Positions 6,877 to 7,751 of a stretch of DNA of 7,751 nt are shown one piece after another; the stretch's first letter is position 1, and every line of letters begins with the position of its first letter. The notes beneath the pieces are model-generated. The model searched no databases, was not told the DNA's origin, and worked only from the letters and a program-made list of their open reading frames with translations. Source of the stretch: Comamonas sp. (lineage in GTDB: Bacteria > Pseudomonadota > Gammaproteobacteria > Burkholderiales > Burkholderiaceae_C); contig JAFAIY010000235.1 in NCBI GenBank assembly GCA_019236485.1, forward strand, positions 1 through 7,751, read 5' to 3'. The position numbers were made by a program, and so were the translations under genes.

Positions 6877-6903
6877 GCGCGTATGTGCCAGGGATGGCGC
6901 ATG

Positions 6904-6929
6904 CCGGCCCCGAGTCCGGGTGGGGCCTG
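6904..6929 (+). other. Stem-loop in the leader of the LOG-like gene
   Basis: GGCCCC (6906-6911) and GGGGCC (6922-6927) are perfect 6-bp arms around a 10-base loop, with one further outer pair across a mismatch. It lies 47 bases before the GTG start. Function is unknown; no T tract follows it on either strand. Confidence 0.4.
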
Positions 6930-6964
6930 GATCTCATCGACAATCGTGCGGGCCAGTCAACGGG

Positions 6965-6971
6965 AAGGGAG
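6965..6971 (+). promoter_or_regulatory. Ribosome binding site of the LOG-like gene (supports GTG start)
   Basis: AAGGGAG five bases before GTG 6977. It is the only good Shine-Dalgarno near the start of the conserved fold, so it decides in favour of a GTG start over the in-frame ATG at 6995. Confidence 0.65.
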
Positions 6972-6976
6972 CAGCG

Positions 6977-7543
6977 GTGGCAATCATTGGGGTAATGGGT
7001 TCGGGCCAGGTCGAGTGGCCGGCCCTGTCGGGGCCGCTGGGAAGGTGGCTCGCCGAAAACGGTTTTGACCTGCTGACCGGCGCGGGCCGCGGCGTCATGC
7101 TCGCGACGGCGCGCGCGTTCTCGAGCAGCCAGGGGCGCAAGGGCCGTTCCATAGGGGTCGTGCCCAGCGAGGCCCACCCCGTCCACGGCTTCGTCCCCAG
7201 CCCCGGCTACCCCAATCCCTATATCGATCTGCCGATTGTGACCCCCTTGCCGCGCAAGCTGGCCGCTGCGCCCGATGAGGCCCTGAACCGCAACTATGTG
7301 AACGTGCTCACCAGCGATGTGGTGGTGGCGCTGCCCGGAAGCCGCGGGACCCTGGACGAAATCTGCCTGGCGACGCGCTTTGCCAAGCCGCTGATCTGTA
7401 TCGGCCCGGCCGATGCCTTTGCGGGCGTGCCGGAGGGGACCCGGATTGTTGCCGAGCTCGCTCAGGTTTACGCGTTCGTGCTGGCCGCCGCAGCGTCGAG
7501 CGCCAAGGCTGAAGGCGCGGCCCCTAAATTGGGCCAAGGGTAA
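6977..7543 (+). CDS. LOG/SLOG-type Rossmann-fold nucleotide-binding protein
   Basis: A 188-residue cytoplasmic protein of the LOG ('lysine decarboxylase-like', TIGR00725/SLOG-related) superfamily. These proteins have a Rossmann fold and bind nucleotides; some members hydrolyse cytokinin ribotides, others are of unknown role. The order is right: a first strand (AIIGVMGSG, 2-10), a GAGRGVM loop (35-41), a strand SIGVVPSEA (58-66), then a strand and signature loop DVVVALPGSRGTLDE (114-128), followed by a helix and a final strand KPLICIG (137-143). The canonical phosphoribohydrolase motif is PGGxGTxxE; here the second Gly is Ser but the Glu (128) is kept. The tail (about 169-188) is Ala/Gly-rich. 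I chose GTG at 6977 because AAGGGAG lies five bases upstream and it begins exactly at the first strand; the next ATG (6995) would cut into that strand. No link to kdp is evident beyond sharing the divergent region. Confidence 0.8.
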   Translation: MAIIGVMGSGQVEWPALSGPLGRWLAENGFDLLTGAGRGVMLATARAFSSSQGRKGRSIGVVPSEAHPVHGFVPSPGYPNPYIDLPIVTPLPRKLAAAPDEALNRNYVNVLTSDVVVALPGSRGTLDEICLATRFAKPLICIGPADAFAGVPEGTRIVAELAQVYAFVLAAAASSAKAEGAAPKLGQG

Positions 7544-7561
7544 GCACCTCGGCGCAAAACC

Positions 7562-7599
7562 GGGGTCCGTGCATTTAATGGTGCACCCCTTTCGAAAGG
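7562..7599. promoter_or_regulatory. Paired palindromes upstream of the DUF1304 gene, possible operator/promoter
   Basis: GTGCA (7569-7573) and TGCAC (7582-7586) form an inverted repeat with an 8-base centre that includes TTTAAT (7574-7579), a near-consensus -10 box lacking a clear -35. Immediately after it, CCTTTCGAAAGG (7588-7599) is a perfect 12-bp palindrome whose right half is also the GAAAGG ribosome binding site of the next gene. The layout would suit repression at the promoter and start site; this is inference. Confidence 0.4.
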
Positions 7600-7604
7600 C
7601 CGCT

Positions 7605-7751
7605 ATGTCGCTTGTTTCCAGCCTTGCCGTCGCTGCAGTGGCCCTGATCCATCTCTACATCCTGGTGCTGGAAATGTTCCTCTGGACCAGGCCGGCCGGT
7701 CGCAAAGCCTTTGGCCTGACGCCGGAGTTCGCCGAGCAAACCAGGGTCCTG
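7605..7751 (+). CDS. DUF1304 family membrane protein (partial, runs off the window)
   Basis: The first 49 codons of a gene cut by the window edge. The sequence has a hydrophobic first helix (about residues 4-24) with the pattern ALIHLYILVLEMFLW, followed by TRPAGRKAFGLTPEFAEQTRVL. The LEMFLW and GRKAFGLTPEFAE elements match the start of DUF1304, a family of small (about 120-residue) four-helix predicted membrane proteins of unknown function. The ATG at 7605 is preceded by GAAAGG five bases upstream. It follows the LOG-like gene by 61 bases on the same strand, but the palindromes in that gap suggest its own control. Confidence 0.85.
   Translation, partial: MSLVSSLAVAAVALIHLYILVLEMFLWTRPAGRKAFGLTPEFAEQTRVL

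Larger units (their letters stand above)
6762..6976. promoter_or_regulatory. Divergent control region between the kdp operon and the LOG-like gene
   Basis: A 215-base non-coding stretch with transcription leaving in both directions. It contains a kdp leader stem-loop (6782-6805), the only AT-rich patch in the region (about 6841-6880) and a second stem-loop (6904-6929) in the leader of the LOG-like gene. Open frames cross it in both directions but have no ribosome binding sites or recognisable protein content. Confidence 0.6.

Noticed and set aside
6773..6976. N-terminal extension of the LOG-like protein from ATG 6773
   Set aside because: It runs through the divergent promoter region, gives an Arg/Ser/Pro-rich segment unlike the family, and a good Shine-Dalgarno precedes GTG 6977 at the first strand of the fold.
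7519..7535. GGCCC/GGGCC hairpin near the end of the LOG-like gene as a terminator
   Set aside because: It lies inside the coding sequence, has a 5-bp stem and is not followed by a T tract.
6845..7537. 230-codon minus-strand frame opposite the LOG-like gene
   Set aside because: Low-complexity antisense translation with no domain; the plus-strand frame has a recognisable fold.
1..7751. Mobile elements, CRISPR arrays, tRNA or rRNA genes, attachment sites
   Set aside because: I saw no transposase or integrase, no regularly spaced direct repeats, and no tRNA-like or rRNA-like sequence on either strand.

Overview
The window is GC-rich by eye, with dense genes, strong GGAGG-type ribosome binding sites and a proteobacterial gene set. 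The SotB and Kdp proteins look most like those of Gram-negative bacteria, and the base composition and gene styles suggest a betaproteobacterium of the Burkholderiales, plausibly Comamonadaceae. That placement is an inference from general recognition, not a search result.

Layout, left to right. Positions 1-132 hold no gene I can support. A small DUF2127 membrane protein (133-624, +) is followed by a sugar-efflux MFS transporter of the SotB/YdeA type (703-1923, +). These converge on a long minus-strand operon, read right to left, for the high-affinity potassium pump KdpFABC: a 35-codon single-pass membrane ORF (6654-6761), kdpF (6540-6623), kdpA (4764-6491), kdpB (2678-4741) and kdpC (2035-2664). 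Gaps within the operon are 13 to 48 bases, and every gene has its own Shine-Dalgarno sequence. A 215-base divergent control region (6762-6976) separates the operon from a plus-strand LOG/SLOG-type Rossmann protein gene (6977-7543). The window ends inside a DUF1304 membrane protein gene (7605 to the edge).

How it works together. KdpA binds and carries K+, KdpB is the P-type ATPase, KdpC is the periplasm-facing accessory subunit and KdpF is the small stabilising peptide. All catalytic and selectivity motifs I can check are intact, so the pump should be functional. The usual regulators kdpD and kdpE do not follow kdpC; the next gene converges on the operon, so control must come from elsewhere in the genome. 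The flanking genes (DUF2127, sotB, LOG-like, DUF1304) show no obvious functional link to potassium transport.

Nothing here amounts to a clearly new system. The best leads are the uncharacterised 35-residue membrane ORF at the head of the kdp operon, a perfect 8-bp stem-loop placed just before the kdpA ribosome binding site, and a pair of palindromes in front of the DUF1304 gene. The long plus-strand open frames opposite kdp are shadows of the high-GC coding sequence.
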